NCBI GenBank assembly: GCA_019413925.1
Contig: DXMY01000041.1
Location: 1-64,000 of the forward strand
Direction: 5' to 3'
Origin: Collinsella sp.
GTDB taxonomy: Bacteria > Actinomycetota > Coriobacteriia > Coriobacteriales > Coriobacteriaceae
DNA length: 64,000 nt
This document shows, piece by piece, positions 16,532 to 24,427 of this stretch. The notes below the pieces were generated by a model, which saw only the letters and a list, made by a program, of their open reading frames with translations, made no database searches and had not been told where the DNA came from. Position 1 is the stretch's first letter. The number at the start of each line of letters is the position of its first letter. The translations under genes and the position numbers were made by a program.

Positions 16532-17983
16532 CTACTCGACCGTATCGACCGTTGCTGCCACGTTGCCGTCTGCCATGCGCACGCGAATGGCGTCGCCAGG
16601 CTTAAAGGTCTTGGCACTCGTAGCCACACCATCATCGCTGTACGCGATGGAATAGCCGCGAGCAAGCACTTTGAGCGGCGACAGGGCATCGAGCGACGCT
16701 GCCGCACGGCTCAGGTCGGACGCTGGCTTGCTGAGCATCGTGCGCCCTTGATGCTCTAGACGGGAACTCGCAAGCGTGAGCGCATGGCGCTTACCATCGA
16801 GCCCCGAGGTGCTTGTAATCAGACGCTCGGGCAAGCGCTCAAAGTTGGAGCGGAATGTCCCGACCGAGCGTACTATGGCGCCCGACAGGCGATCGGCAGT
16901 CAGCGCAAGCTCCGATTCGCGACGCTCGACCATAAATGTGGGGTCGTTGAGGCACGGGCGACACGCAGCGGCATCGAGCGCATCACCCAAGCGAGCCGTA
17001 TAGGTATCCCAGGCACGGCGACCGCGCTGATCGAGCATCTCCAGGTCGACCTGGGCCGACCCAATCATCGATGCCATCGCGGCACCCAGACGCTGATGGC
17101 GCGCCTCGAGCACATCGGCCAACTCCGTCATAGCCGGCGCCACCGATTCTGCCGCCGCCGTGGGCGTGGAGGCGCGTCGGTCGCTCACCATGTCGCAAAT
17201 CGAGGTATCGGGCTCATGGCCAATGCCGGTCACCACGGGCACAGGACAAGCCGCCACCGCGCGGGCAAGCTCCTCGTCATTAAAGGTCATGAGGTCCTCA
17301 AAGGAGCCGCCGCCGCGCACCAGCAAAATACAGTCGGGCGCCGGCGTAATGGAAGCGGCGCGGCGCAAGCCATCAATGAGCTCGGCCGGCGCACCCTCGC
17401 CTTGAACCTTGGCGCCCACGCAGACAAGCTCGACGAGCGGGTTGCGACGGCGCAGCGTACGCTTGACGTCGTCGATTACCGCACCGGAAAGCGAGGTGAC
17501 GACCGCCACGCGTGAGCAAAACACCGGGATGCGGCGTTTGCGGGACTCGTCCATCAGTCCCTCGCGGCGTAGCTTTTCGGCCAACTGCGCCACCTGTTGA
17601 CGCAGCAGACCCTCCCCCGCCAGCGAAAACGAGCGAGCGACAAAGCTCATGCGGCCCGTGGCCTTATAGAGATTGAAGCTGCCCTTAAAGCTCACCTGCA
17701 TGCCGTCACGCAGATCGAAGGTACGCTTGAGATAGGCGCCCTTCCAGATGATGCAGTCGACGGCGGCCGAGTCGTCTTTGATCTGGAAGTAGCAGTGGCC
17801 GCTTCGGGCATTGGGACCACGGAAACCCGTGACCTCGCCCAGGACGGTCAGTTGCGGAATAGCATCGAGCGCACCGGCGGCGATCTCTACCGCCTGGCTC
17901 ACGCTGAGCTCTTTACGCTCTTGCTCGTCCGAACCGTCGAACTCGGCGGAAACGCTATTGCCGGTTAGATTCCAGCCTGCCAC
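16532..17983 (-). CDS. xseA: Exodeoxyribonuclease VII large subunit
   Basis: Catalytic subunit of exonuclease VII, which degrades single-stranded DNA to oligonucleotides. The 483-residue protein has an N-terminal OB fold (LSVSQAVEIAAGALDAIPQLTVLGEVTGF), then VVTSLSGAVIDDVKRTLRRRNP, the RGGGSFEDLMTFNDEE block near residue 235 and GIGHEPDTSICDMV, all diagnostic. The start is taken as GTG 17981-17983 because AAAGGAGG lies five bases before it; longer in-frame starts have no such site. Confidence 0.95.
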   Translation of the reverse strand: MAGWNLTGNSVSAEFDGSDEQERKELSVSQAVEIAAGALDAIPQLTVLGEVTGFRGPNARSGHCYFQIKDDSAAVDCIIWKGAYLKRTFDLRDGMQVSFKGSFNLYKATGRMSFVARSFSLAGEGLLRQQVAQLAEKLRREGLMDESRKRRIPVFCSRVAVVTSLSGAVIDDVKRTLRRRNPLVELVCVGAKVQGEGAPAELIDGLRRAASITPAPDCILLVRGGGSFEDLMTFNDEELARAVAACPVPVVTGIGHEPDTSICDMVSDRRASTPTAAAESVAPAMTELADVLEARHQRLGAAMASMIGSAQVDLEMLDQRGRRAWDTYTARLGDALDAAACRPCLNDPTFMVERRESELALTADRLSGAIVRSVGTFRSNFERLPERLITSTSGLDGKRHALTLASSRLEHQGRTMLSKPASDLSRAAASLDALSPLKVLARGYSIAYSDDGVATSAKTFKPGDAIRVRMADGNVAATVDTVE

Positions 17984-18098
17984 GCAGCCTCCTTTCGTCA
18001 TCGTGCACAAAGGCTCTGGCCCTGCGCAAATTCAAGTCCAACACATAGTACAGCGCCGCGGGGACACAAATTCCCGCGGCGCCCAGCGACCCAATTTG

Positions 18099-18803
18099 TT
18101 ATCGGTTGGAGTTTCTGTTGTAGCGAGCCATAAGATAGAGCAGCTGAATAATCGAGGTGAGCGCCGCAGCCACATAGGTAAGCGCGGCGGCCGTCAGCAC
18201 CTTCTTGGCACCGTTGACCTGCTTGGAGCTCATACCCGACTGCTCAATATACGCCACGGCGCGCCGGCTAGCATCAATCTCGACCGGTAGCGTAACCAGT
18301 TGGAACAGCACGCTAAACGAGAAGAAGATCAGTGCGAGGGTCGTGAGTCCCGCGATGTTCATAAACAGGCCCATGAGCAGCACGATGGTCCAAGTGTTCT
18401 GGGTAAAGTTGACGACCGGCACGAGGGCGGTGCGTACCTTCATCATGGCATAGCCGCTTTGACGCTGCGCGGCATGGCCTGCCTCGTGACAAGCGACAGC
18501 AACGCTTGCGACCGAGCCGCCCGAACGGTTGGAATCCGACAGATACAGATTGTTGTCCTGCGGGTTGTAGTGGTCGGTAAGCTCACCAGCGACGCCCTTG
18601 ATACCCACGGCATTGCAGCCGTTGGCGTCGAGCATGCGGCGAGCGACCGTGGCGCCCGTGTCGCCGTCCGAGCGAACCTTGGACCACGTCTTGTACGTCG
18701 AATTGATATAGCTCTGCGCGGCAAGGCCAAGCACCGTGCAGACAAGAACAACCAGCAGGTACAGCGGGTCGATACCAAAGCCGTATCCATAGTAATAGGG
18801 CAT
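18099..18803 (-). CDS. Zinc metallopeptidase of the YugP type, membrane-bound
   Basis: A 234-residue membrane protein. It opens with a Tyr/Gly-rich stretch and one membrane helix (residues about 12-32), carries the zinc-binding HEAGHAAQ motif near residue 103, and ends with three further hydrophobic segments. This arrangement matches the YugP family of predicted neutral zinc metallopeptidases (known family, biological role unsettled). No obvious operon partner: xseA and RNase D flank it. Confidence 0.9.
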   Translation of the reverse strand: MPYYYGYGFGIDPLYLLVVLVCTVLGLAAQSYINSTYKTWSKVRSDGDTGATVARRMLDANGCNAVGIKGVAGELTDHYNPQDNNLYLSDSNRSGGSVASVAVACHEAGHAAQRQSGYAMMKVRTALVPVVNFTQNTWTIVLLMGLFMNIAGLTTLALIFFSFSVLFQLVTLPVEIDASRRAVAYIEQSGMSSKQVNGAKKVLTAAALTYVAAALTSIIQLLYLMARYNRNSNR

Positions 18804-18867
18804 GCGAATTCCTCCGAATCGAGTTACACGTTGGAGGCATTCTACCCACTCAGCAGACTAGGCTTCC

Positions 18868-20001
18868 CTATAACAACTCAATCTTTCCGTCCTTCACGGT
18901 GAGTCCCATATTGCCGGAAAGCAGATCGTCCAGACGCGAGCCCACAAGCTCAAAACGCCAGCCTTCACGCAGGGGGCTCTGCTCGGGATGCTCAATGTAG
19001 TCGGCCAGGTCATCGCGCGAGGCAATAACCGAGGTCGCCACTCCCGAGCGTTCGGCAACCAGGCGGATGAGCGCATACATCAGGTCCGTCACGCTCTCCA
19101 GCTCCGGCGAGATCTGACGGTGCCCGCGCACCATGAGCGGCAGGCGATCGTGCGGGCAGCTCGCGCCGCGCTTGATGGCCATGAGCGCGCCGTCCACATC
19201 GCGCTCCCCCAACTGGTCGGTACCACGAATGCTACGGAACTCCTCAACGCGCACGGGATTGCGCTTAACGAGCGCAAGCAGCGTGTCGTCGGACATGACC
19301 CACTTGCGCGGGATGTTACGGCGCTCGGCGCGGTCCTCGCGCCAGGCGGCGAGCTCGCGCGCGATGCCCAACTGGTGACGGCTGCACGAATTGATGCGTT
19401 TGACCTTACGGAACGCCTCGTGGCGATCGGCGCGATAGTGCGACTCGTCAGCCAGCGGGCGCAGCTCGTCGAGCACCCAGTCCACGCGGCCCAGCTCGCG
19501 CAGGCGGCTCATCATCTCGGTATAGGCGACGATCAGGTACTTGACGTCATCGATCGCGTACTCGATCTGTTTGTCGGTCAGCGGGCGACGCGACCAGTCG
19601 GTCAGCGACTCGGTCTTGGGCAGCGAGACGCCGCAAAACGTCTGCACGAGCGCGCCGTAGGAAATCTGCTGGCGTTCGCCCAAAAAGGCGGCGGCCACCT
19701 GCGTGTCAAAAATCGGACGCGGCAGCACGCCCACGGTATGGAGCATAACCTCCATATCCTGCGAGCAGGCGTGGAAGACTTTGGTCACGCTCTCGTCGGC
19801 CATAAGCTCGGCCAGCGGCGACAGGTCGTCGATCACCAGAGGGTCGACCGCGACGCTCTCGGCAGGGGTGGCAATCTGAACCGAACACAGGCGCGGATGG
19901 AACGTGCGCTCGCGCAAAAACTCGGTATCGACGGCAATCGCGTCAAACTCACGGGCGCGCTGGCAAAAGTCGAGTAGAGCCTGATGTGTGGAAATGTACA
20001 T
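18868..20001 (-). CDS. rnd: Ribonuclease D
   Basis: A 3'-5' exoribonuclease acting in tRNA and small-RNA maturation. The 377-residue protein has the DEDD exonuclease domain with DTEFLRERTFHPRLCSVQIA near residue 25, VFHACSQDMEVM near 95 and YAIDDVKYL near 155, followed by an HRDC-type helical region (RNIPRKWVMSDDTLLAL). The start is placed at ATG 20001 (MYISTHQAL); upstream in-frame codons have no family similarity. Divergent from the lipid kinase gene. Confidence 0.94.
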   Translation of the reverse strand: MYISTHQALLDFCQRAREFDAIAVDTEFLRERTFHPRLCSVQIATPAESVAVDPLVIDDLSPLAELMADESVTKVFHACSQDMEVMLHTVGVLPRPIFDTQVAAAFLGERQQISYGALVQTFCGVSLPKTESLTDWSRRPLTDKQIEYAIDDVKYLIVAYTEMMSRLRELGRVDWVLDELRPLADESHYRADRHEAFRKVKRINSCSRHQLGIARELAAWREDRAERRNIPRKWVMSDDTLLALVKRNPVRVEEFRSIRGTDQLGERDVDGALMAIKRGASCPHDRLPLMVRGHRQISPELESVTDLMYALIRLVAERSGVATSVIASRDDLADYIEHPEQSPLREGWRFELVGSRLDDLLSGNMGLTVKDGKIELL

Positions 20002-20099
20002 ATCAACCCATCGAATAAGGTTAGGCCCGAAAAACACGGGTAGGATAACGGCATTGTCTTACAACTATACTCGGTTAGTCACAGAACGGGAACGTAAGT

Positions 20100-21017
20100 A
20101 TGCGCTGCCTTATCATCCACAACCCGGCATCGGGCCCCAGCTCAGATGAAATCTACGCATTCACGCACGCCCTCGCGCAGGGCGGCGACGAGGTCGTGAT
20201 GCGTTTTATCGGCGATGGCATGGAACCCGAGGACGCCGTGGCAGACGTGCGCGAGTTTGATCGCGTGGTGATTTCGGGCGGCGACGGCACCGTCTCCAAC
20301 GTGCTCGACCAGATGCGCGGATGCGGCGTCCCCACGCTCGTCTTCCCCTCCGGCACGGCCTGCCTGTTCTTCAACAACATCGGCAATGCCCCTGAGGCGG
20401 CGGCGCTTGCCAAGGCTTGCCGCGCCGGTCGCACGGTCAAAGTGGACATGGGCGAGCTCTTTTGGCTCGACGAGAACGGCAGAGAGAAGCGCCACGGCTT
20501 TATCATCATCGCCGGCTCGGGCTTCGACGCCGAGATCATGATGAAGGCCGCTCCCACCAAAAACGACATCGGCGAGATCGCCTACTTCCTCTCCGCTCTC
20601 GCCACGCCCAACCCCACGGTGGCGCACTTTACCATTGAGCACGACGGCATTGTCGAGGAGCTCGACGGCATCTGCTGCATGGCGGGCAATACCTCGGTCA
20701 TTCAAAACGACATCAACCTGTTCCCCGACTGCCGCATGAACGATGGCATGGTCGATATTGCGGTCGTCGAACCCGTGCGCACCGTTCAGCTGCTGCCTAC
20801 TGTGATCATCGCTGCGCTTGACCCCGCCGGTAAGGTACTCGGGCGCCCACAGTTCAAGATCATCCAGACCAAGGAAGCCAAGATCACCTGCACCCCGTCA
20901 CTGGGCATGCAGTTCGATGGCGAGATTATCTCCAGCAATTCGGGCGTCTTTGGAGCCCGCGCGCTTCCGCAATGCCTCGACCTCATCGTCGACGAATTCT
21001 CCCCGCTCGGAAAATAG
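20100..21017 (+). CDS. Diacylglycerol/lipid kinase family protein
   Basis: A 305-residue YegS/DagK-like lipid kinase. IIHNPASGP near residue 5, VVISGGDGTVSNVLDQM near 58-74 (catalytic GGDGT) and PSGTACLFFNNIGN near 82 are the family hallmarks; the C-terminal half forms the beta-sandwich lid. The most likely role is phosphorylation of diacylglycerol for phospholipid recycling. A 30-codon membrane peptide gene follows after nine bases and is probably co-transcribed. Confidence 0.9.
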   Translation: MRCLIIHNPASGPSSDEIYAFTHALAQGGDEVVMRFIGDGMEPEDAVADVREFDRVVISGGDGTVSNVLDQMRGCGVPTLVFPSGTACLFFNNIGNAPEAAALAKACRAGRTVKVDMGELFWLDENGREKRHGFIIIAGSGFDAEIMMKAAPTKNDIGEIAYFLSALATPNPTVAHFTIEHDGIVEELDGICCMAGNTSVIQNDINLFPDCRMNDGMVDIAVVEPVRTVQLLPTVIIAALDPAGKVLGRPQFKIIQTKEAKITCTPSLGMQFDGEIISSNSGVFGARALPQCLDLIVDEFSPLGK

Positions 21018-21026
21018 GAGGACCCT

Positions 21027-21119
21027 ATGAACGACAATCCCCTGATCGGCTTTATTGTCATCGTCTTGGCCATGCTCGTCGGTTACGCCATCAACGTGAT
21101 TCACCGCCGAAAGAAGTAA
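21027..21119 (+). CDS. 30-residue single-pass membrane peptide
   Basis: A small open frame with an excellent ribosome site (TAGGAGGACCCT before ATG). It encodes MNDNPLIGFIVIVLAML then a short stretch ending IHRRKK. It has one hydrophobic helix of about 18 residues and a positively charged C-terminus, typical of an N-out/C-in single-span peptide. It lies nine bases after the lipid kinase and before a terminator. Function unknown; it may be a small accessory to the kinase. Confidence 0.7.
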   Translation: MNDNPLIGFIVIVLAMLVGYAINVIHRRKK

Positions 21120-21425
21120 ATCCACATTGGTATGATATTCATCCAGTTATCGCCTCTCCCGCTGTTTATGCATTCGTCAAACAGCGGGGGATTTTCATTT
21201 CGGGCATTCCCAGCTACTTTATTCGGCTACAGTAATTACAGGGCGTCTTTATTAAAGTAAAGTTGCAAACTGAGTACGATTAACCGCTCATCGCATATTT
21301 CATCACGCTTATCGAGTAAGTTTCTTTCATAGATGAATATTGTTTCCAGTTCGTTACGCTAATGAGGTGTCTTTATTGGCTGAAGCCCTCTGGCGACAGA
21401 GGGCTTTCGCACGCTGGGAGGGAAA
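21120..21425. other. Intergenic region before the C69 peptidase gene
   Basis: About 300 bases. It begins with a terminator (21157-21196) and ends with a leader hairpin AGCCCTCT/AGAGGGCT at about 21384-21408 that lies shortly before the ATG. Between them is A+T-rich sequence with no open frame of note; promoter boxes for the peptidase gene are presumably here but not resolved. Confidence 0.6.
21157..21196 (+). terminator. Terminator of the lipid kinase operon
   Basis: TCCCGCTGTTT pairs with AAACAGCGGGG around a 12-base loop, followed by ATTTTCATTT. Confidence 0.85.
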
Positions 21426-23351
21426 ATGAGGAAAACTCGCCCCGTCAACGCGCTCAAGAAGCTTGGCATAGGCCTTGCATTTGGAGCTGCAACCATCATG
21501 TCCATGCCGACCTCTGCACTCGCTTGCACGCAGGTCTACATGGGCAAAAACCTTACGGCCGACGGCAACACGTACTACGGCCGTTCCGAGGACTATGGCC
21601 CGCGCTATCTTAAGCACTTTGGCATTGAGCCCTCTCACGGCCCGGGACATACGTACAGCTCGGACGAGTCTTCGTTCATGTACACCTCGACCAAGACCAC
21701 GTATCGCTACACCTATGTACGCGACCATCCCTCGCAGTGGGATGAACGCTGGGATGCCTACTCTGAAGCAGGCATCAACGAGAAGGGCGTATCCTGCTCC
21801 GCCACGCTAAGCACCAGTATGAATGCAGATGCCGAGACAGCAGACCCCCTGACTAAAACCGGCATCGGCGAGTACAACTACGCCAGCGTCATCCTGGGCG
21901 AGAGCGCCACGGCACGCGAGGGCGTCGAGCTCCTCGGCAGCCTGATTGACGAGCAGGGCGTCTGCTCCAACGACCAGATCATCATCGCCGACAACAACGA
22001 GACCTGGCTATTTGCCGCGCTTTCCGGTCACCAGTGGATCGGCATGAAGCTCGCCGACGACGTCGCCTCGATCAACCCCAACATCGGCAACCTCAACTAC
22101 GATGTCGACCTCAACGACCCCGAGAACTGCCTGCACTCCGAGGGCATCGAGTCCATGCCTAAGGAGAAGGGCTTTGCCGAGTACACCGACGGCAAGTTCG
22201 ACGTCGCCGCAACCTATGGCGAGACCATTCAGAATTCCGGTATGCACCAGTGGACCCGCTACGTCCAGGGCCGTAACTACTTTGGCAACGAGCTCCAGGA
22301 GGGCACCGACTACGAGATCGTCAAGGACGAGCGCGAAGAGGCTCGCGCCACGACCGGCGCCTTGGTCCACGAGATGCAGCCGCTGTTCTTCCAGCCCGGA
22401 AAGAAAGACTGGACTACCTTTGAGATGATTCGCTCTCTCGGTAACCGTGGCGAGAATACCCCGGGCCTTAACGCCAACACTGACGGTGCCTATGCCATCG
22501 GCACCGAGCGCAACACCGAGATTCACGTCTTCCAGGTTCGCAACGGTCTTGATCCCCAGGTTGCAACAATCCAGTGGGAAATGCTCTCCCGCGCCGCGTA
22601 CTCCGTCGCCATCCCCTTCTACTCCGCGCTGATTACCGAGGTTAGCCCGTATTTCAGCGACCAGACCGTCTCCTTCGACCACTGCAAAGAGACGGACATC
22701 GTGAACAACGAGGAGCCCGAGAACTCCATCAACTACGTCCTCATGGACATCAGCTCCCTCTGCTTTGAGAATCCCGATACCCTTGGTATCAGCGTCCGCT
22801 CCTACCTCGATGCACTCCAGAACGAGCTCATCGAACAGAACAAGGAAGTCGACGCCGCCATGCTGGCCGAGACGACCACCGAGGGCCGCACCGCTCTGGC
22901 CAACAAGGCCGGCAAGGCTGCCACCGAGAACACCTACGTCAAGTGCAAGGCCCTGCTCCAGGAGATGCGCGCCTATCAGAAGGCCGGAAACTTTGACGAG
23001 CCCTTCACCCCGAGCGACCTGAACACCGAGACCAACGGCCTCAAGGTGTCCATCACTTACGCCAAGGATGCTCTTGCCACCGATCCGGTCACCCCGGATC
23101 AGCCCGGCACCCCCGAGCAGCCCGGCACCCCCGAGCAGCCCGCTAAGCCCGAGCAGCCCACCACCAAGCCTGAGAAGCCTGGCAAGTCGGACACCACAAC
23201 CACAGTAACCACCAACAAAACGGACACCAAGGGCGGCCTGCCCACCACCGGTGATCGTTTTGATGGCCGCATGGTGGCTGCATTCGCCATCGCTGGCGTT
23301 GCCGTCATCTCCGCCGGTGGTTACTTCCTCTACCGTCGCAACAAGGAGTAA
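21426..23351 (+). CDS. Sortase-anchored C69-family dipeptidase
   Basis: A 641-residue surface enzyme. Residues 1-33 are a signal peptide ending in SALA, and the next residue is Cys34 (CTQVYMGKNL), the expected N-terminal nucleophile of a C69 Ntn-hydrolase; cleavage would expose it. The catalytic domain includes YYGRSEDYG, INEKGVSCSAT, and NDQIIIADNNETWLFAALSGHQWIG. Around residues 555-590 is a Pro/Glu repeat linker (PEQPGTPEQP), then GGLPTTGD (LPxTG sortase motif), a membrane helix and the charged tail YRRNKE. So it is predicted to be covalently fixed to peptidoglycan and to degrade dipeptides outside the cell. Substrate specificity is unknown. Confidence 0.93.
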   Translation: MRKTRPVNALKKLGIGLAFGAATIMSMPTSALACTQVYMGKNLTADGNTYYGRSEDYGPRYLKHFGIEPSHGPGHTYSSDESSFMYTSTKTTYRYTYVRDHPSQWDERWDAYSEAGINEKGVSCSATLSTSMNADAETADPLTKTGIGEYNYASVILGESATAREGVELLGSLIDEQGVCSNDQIIIADNNETWLFAALSGHQWIGMKLADDVASINPNIGNLNYDVDLNDPENCLHSEGIESMPKEKGFAEYTDGKFDVAATYGETIQNSGMHQWTRYVQGRNYFGNELQEGTDYEIVKDEREEARATTGALVHEMQPLFFQPGKKDWTTFEMIRSLGNRGENTPGLNANTDGAYAIGTERNTEIHVFQVRNGLDPQVATIQWEMLSRAAYSVAIPFYSALITEVSPYFSDQTVSFDHCKETDIVNNEEPENSINYVLMDISSLCFENPDTLGISVRSYLDALQNELIEQNKEVDAAMLAETTTEGRTALANKAGKAATENTYVKCKALLQEMRAYQKAGNFDEPFTPSDLNTETNGLKVSITYAKDALATDPVTPDQPGTPEQPGTPEQPAKPEQPTTKPEKPGKSDTTTTVTTNKTDTKGGLPTTGDRFDGRMVAAFAIAGVAVISAGGYFLYRRNKE

Positions 23352-23359
23352 CGTCCTAG

Positions 23360-23407
23360 CTGAGCGGGCAAGGCAGCAATGGCAGCCTCGCCCGCTTAGC
23401 CCGCTCT
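23360..23407 (+). terminator. Terminator after the C69 peptidase
   Basis: GCTGAGCGGGCAAGGC pairs with GCCTCGCCCGCTTAGC with few mismatches and is followed by CCGCTCTTTTG. A smaller hairpin GGCGGG-AAA-CCCGCC follows at about 23414-23428. Confidence 0.75.
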
Positions 23408-23474
23408 TTTGACCGGCGGGAAACCCGCCTGAAATCTTTTCAAAAAAGATTTCCCCGCACACACTTCGCTGTGC

Positions 23475-23480
23475 TATAGT
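23475..23480 (+). promoter_or_regulatory. Candidate -10 box for the tryptophan leader transcript
   Basis: TATAGT lies 58 bases upstream of the leader peptide start. A matching -35 hexamer about 17 bases further upstream is not convincing, so the assignment is provisional. Confidence 0.4.
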
Positions 23481-23538
23481 GCAGCGCAACAGCAACTAGG
23501 TGCGACCGCGCCACGGCATCACGAAAGGAGCCACCAAC

Positions 23539-23607
23539 ATGAAGAACACGATGAACTCTCTCAACAACTGGTGGTGGCGTGATGCGAATACGATCGGTCG
23601 ACAGTGA
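23539..23607 (+). CDS. Tryptophan leader peptide with three consecutive Trp codons
   Basis: A 22-codon open frame with a good ribosome site (AAAGGAG, eight bases before ATG). It begins MKNTMNSLNNWWWRDANT and ends with TGA at 23605-23607. The TGG TGG TGG run at 23569-23577 is far beyond chance in a peptide this small and is the hallmark of a transcription-attenuation leader sensing charged tRNA-Trp. It lies about 145 bases before an ECF-type substrate-binding membrane protein of the TrpP type, which it is inferred to control. Confidence 0.85.
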   Translation: MKNTMNSLNNWWWRDANTIGRQ

Positions 23608-23675
23608 GTCCCTCACGCCTGTTTTTTAGCTCTAGGTGATTGGAAGGCCTCCGGTTTCGACCGGGGGCCTTTTTC
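23576..23675 (+). promoter_or_regulatory. Tryptophan attenuator: early hairpin and late terminator
   Basis: Two structures follow the Trp codons. The early one pairs GGCGTGA (23576-23582, overlapping the last Trp codon) with TCACGCC (23613-23619) and is followed by TTTTTT at 23622-23627. The late one is AAGGCCTCCGG/CCGGGGGCCTT (23644-23670) with one G-U pair, followed by TTTT. A ribosome stalled on the Trp codons would mask the first strand. Short competing helices also exist: TCACGCCT with AGGTGA at 23635-23640, and GTGAG-TCC-CTCAC at 23604-23616. Which hairpin is decisive is inference. Confidence 0.75.
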
Positions 23676-23751
23676 TATCTCGAGCCCGATCGCATTCGCA
23701 TCACGCGCCTCCGCTTTTCTCTTGCACTCCCATTCCGAAAGGATTTTCACC

Positions 23752-24321
23752 ATGTCTCAGAACACCGCCGCCCAGCCCCGCACCGTCCAGACCGCCGACC
23801 GCGGCAAACTCGATGTCCGCGCCCTCGTCCTGCTCGCCATCCTGCTCGCCGCCGGCTTCATCCTCAACTTCACCGTCGGCAAGGCAATCTCGGGCATCTC
23901 GGGCGGCATGATCAGCCCCGAGTTCATCATCTCGGCCTTCTGCCTCACCATCCTGGTCGTTCGCCCCAACATCGGCCAGGCGCTCGTCATTGGCCTCATC
24001 TCGGCTGCCGTGATCCAGATCACCACCACTTCGCCGTTCGTCGATTTTGCCGCCGAGGGCATCGCCGCCATGCTCATGGCCGGCATCGTCAACGCCGCCG
24101 GCAAGAACGGTCAGGTCAAGCCTGCCGTCGCCATCGTCGCTACCTTCGTGACCACCTTTGTCTCCGGCGTCATCTTCATGGTTATCAAGATGGCCATGCT
24201 TGGCGTGGTCGGCGAGCTCGCCGCCGCTATGCTGCCCGTCGTCGCCATGACCGCCGTCTTTAACGCCATTCTGGTCGGCGCCCTCTATCTGCCCATTCAG
24301 AAGGCCCTGAAGCTCAACTAA
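23752..24321 (+). CDS. trpP: ECF transporter S component, tryptophan type
   Basis: A 189-residue integral membrane protein with about six hydrophobic segments. The order of segments and motifs (ISPEFIISAFCLTILVVRPNIGQALVIGLISA, then a TTSPF loop, and VVAMTAVFNAILVGALYLPIQKAL) resembles the TrpP family of energy-coupling-factor substrate-binding proteins. The WWW leader peptide just upstream supports tryptophan as the substrate. The ATPase and EcfT genes follow at once, so this looks like a dedicated rather than shared ECF system. ATG at 23752 has GAAAGGA eight bases before it. Confidence 0.85.
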   Translation: MSQNTAAQPRTVQTADRGKLDVRALVLLAILLAAGFILNFTVGKAISGISGGMISPEFIISAFCLTILVVRPNIGQALVIGLISAAVIQITTTSPFVDFAAEGIAAMLMAGIVNAAGKNGQVKPAVAIVATFVTTFVSGVIFMVIKMAMLGVVGELAAAMLPVVAMTAVFNAILVGALYLPIQKALKLN

Positions 24322-24365
24322 CCCACAGTGTCCCATCGATAAAGACTGTCCCAAACAACTAGCTC

Positions 24366-24409
24366 TTGGGGACGTTCTTTAACGACTAGTCATGTAAGAA
24401 CGTCCCCAA
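24366..24409 (+). repeat. 14-bp perfect hairpin between the S component and ATPase genes
   Basis: TTGGGGACGTTCTT (24366-24379) pairs perfectly with AAGAACGTCCCCAA (24396-24409); the loop contains the palindrome ACTAGT. It lies 19 bases upstream of the ATPase start and has no T-run, so it is probably a processing/stability hairpin or a repetitive palindrome rather than a terminator. Two TGTCCCA copies precede it. Confidence 0.75.
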
Positions 24410-24427
24410 CGACTATGAAAGGTATTC

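Noticed and set aside
23752..24321. S component for riboflavin or biotin
   Set aside because: Family motifs of RibU and BioY are not seen, and the Trp-codon leader points to tryptophan.
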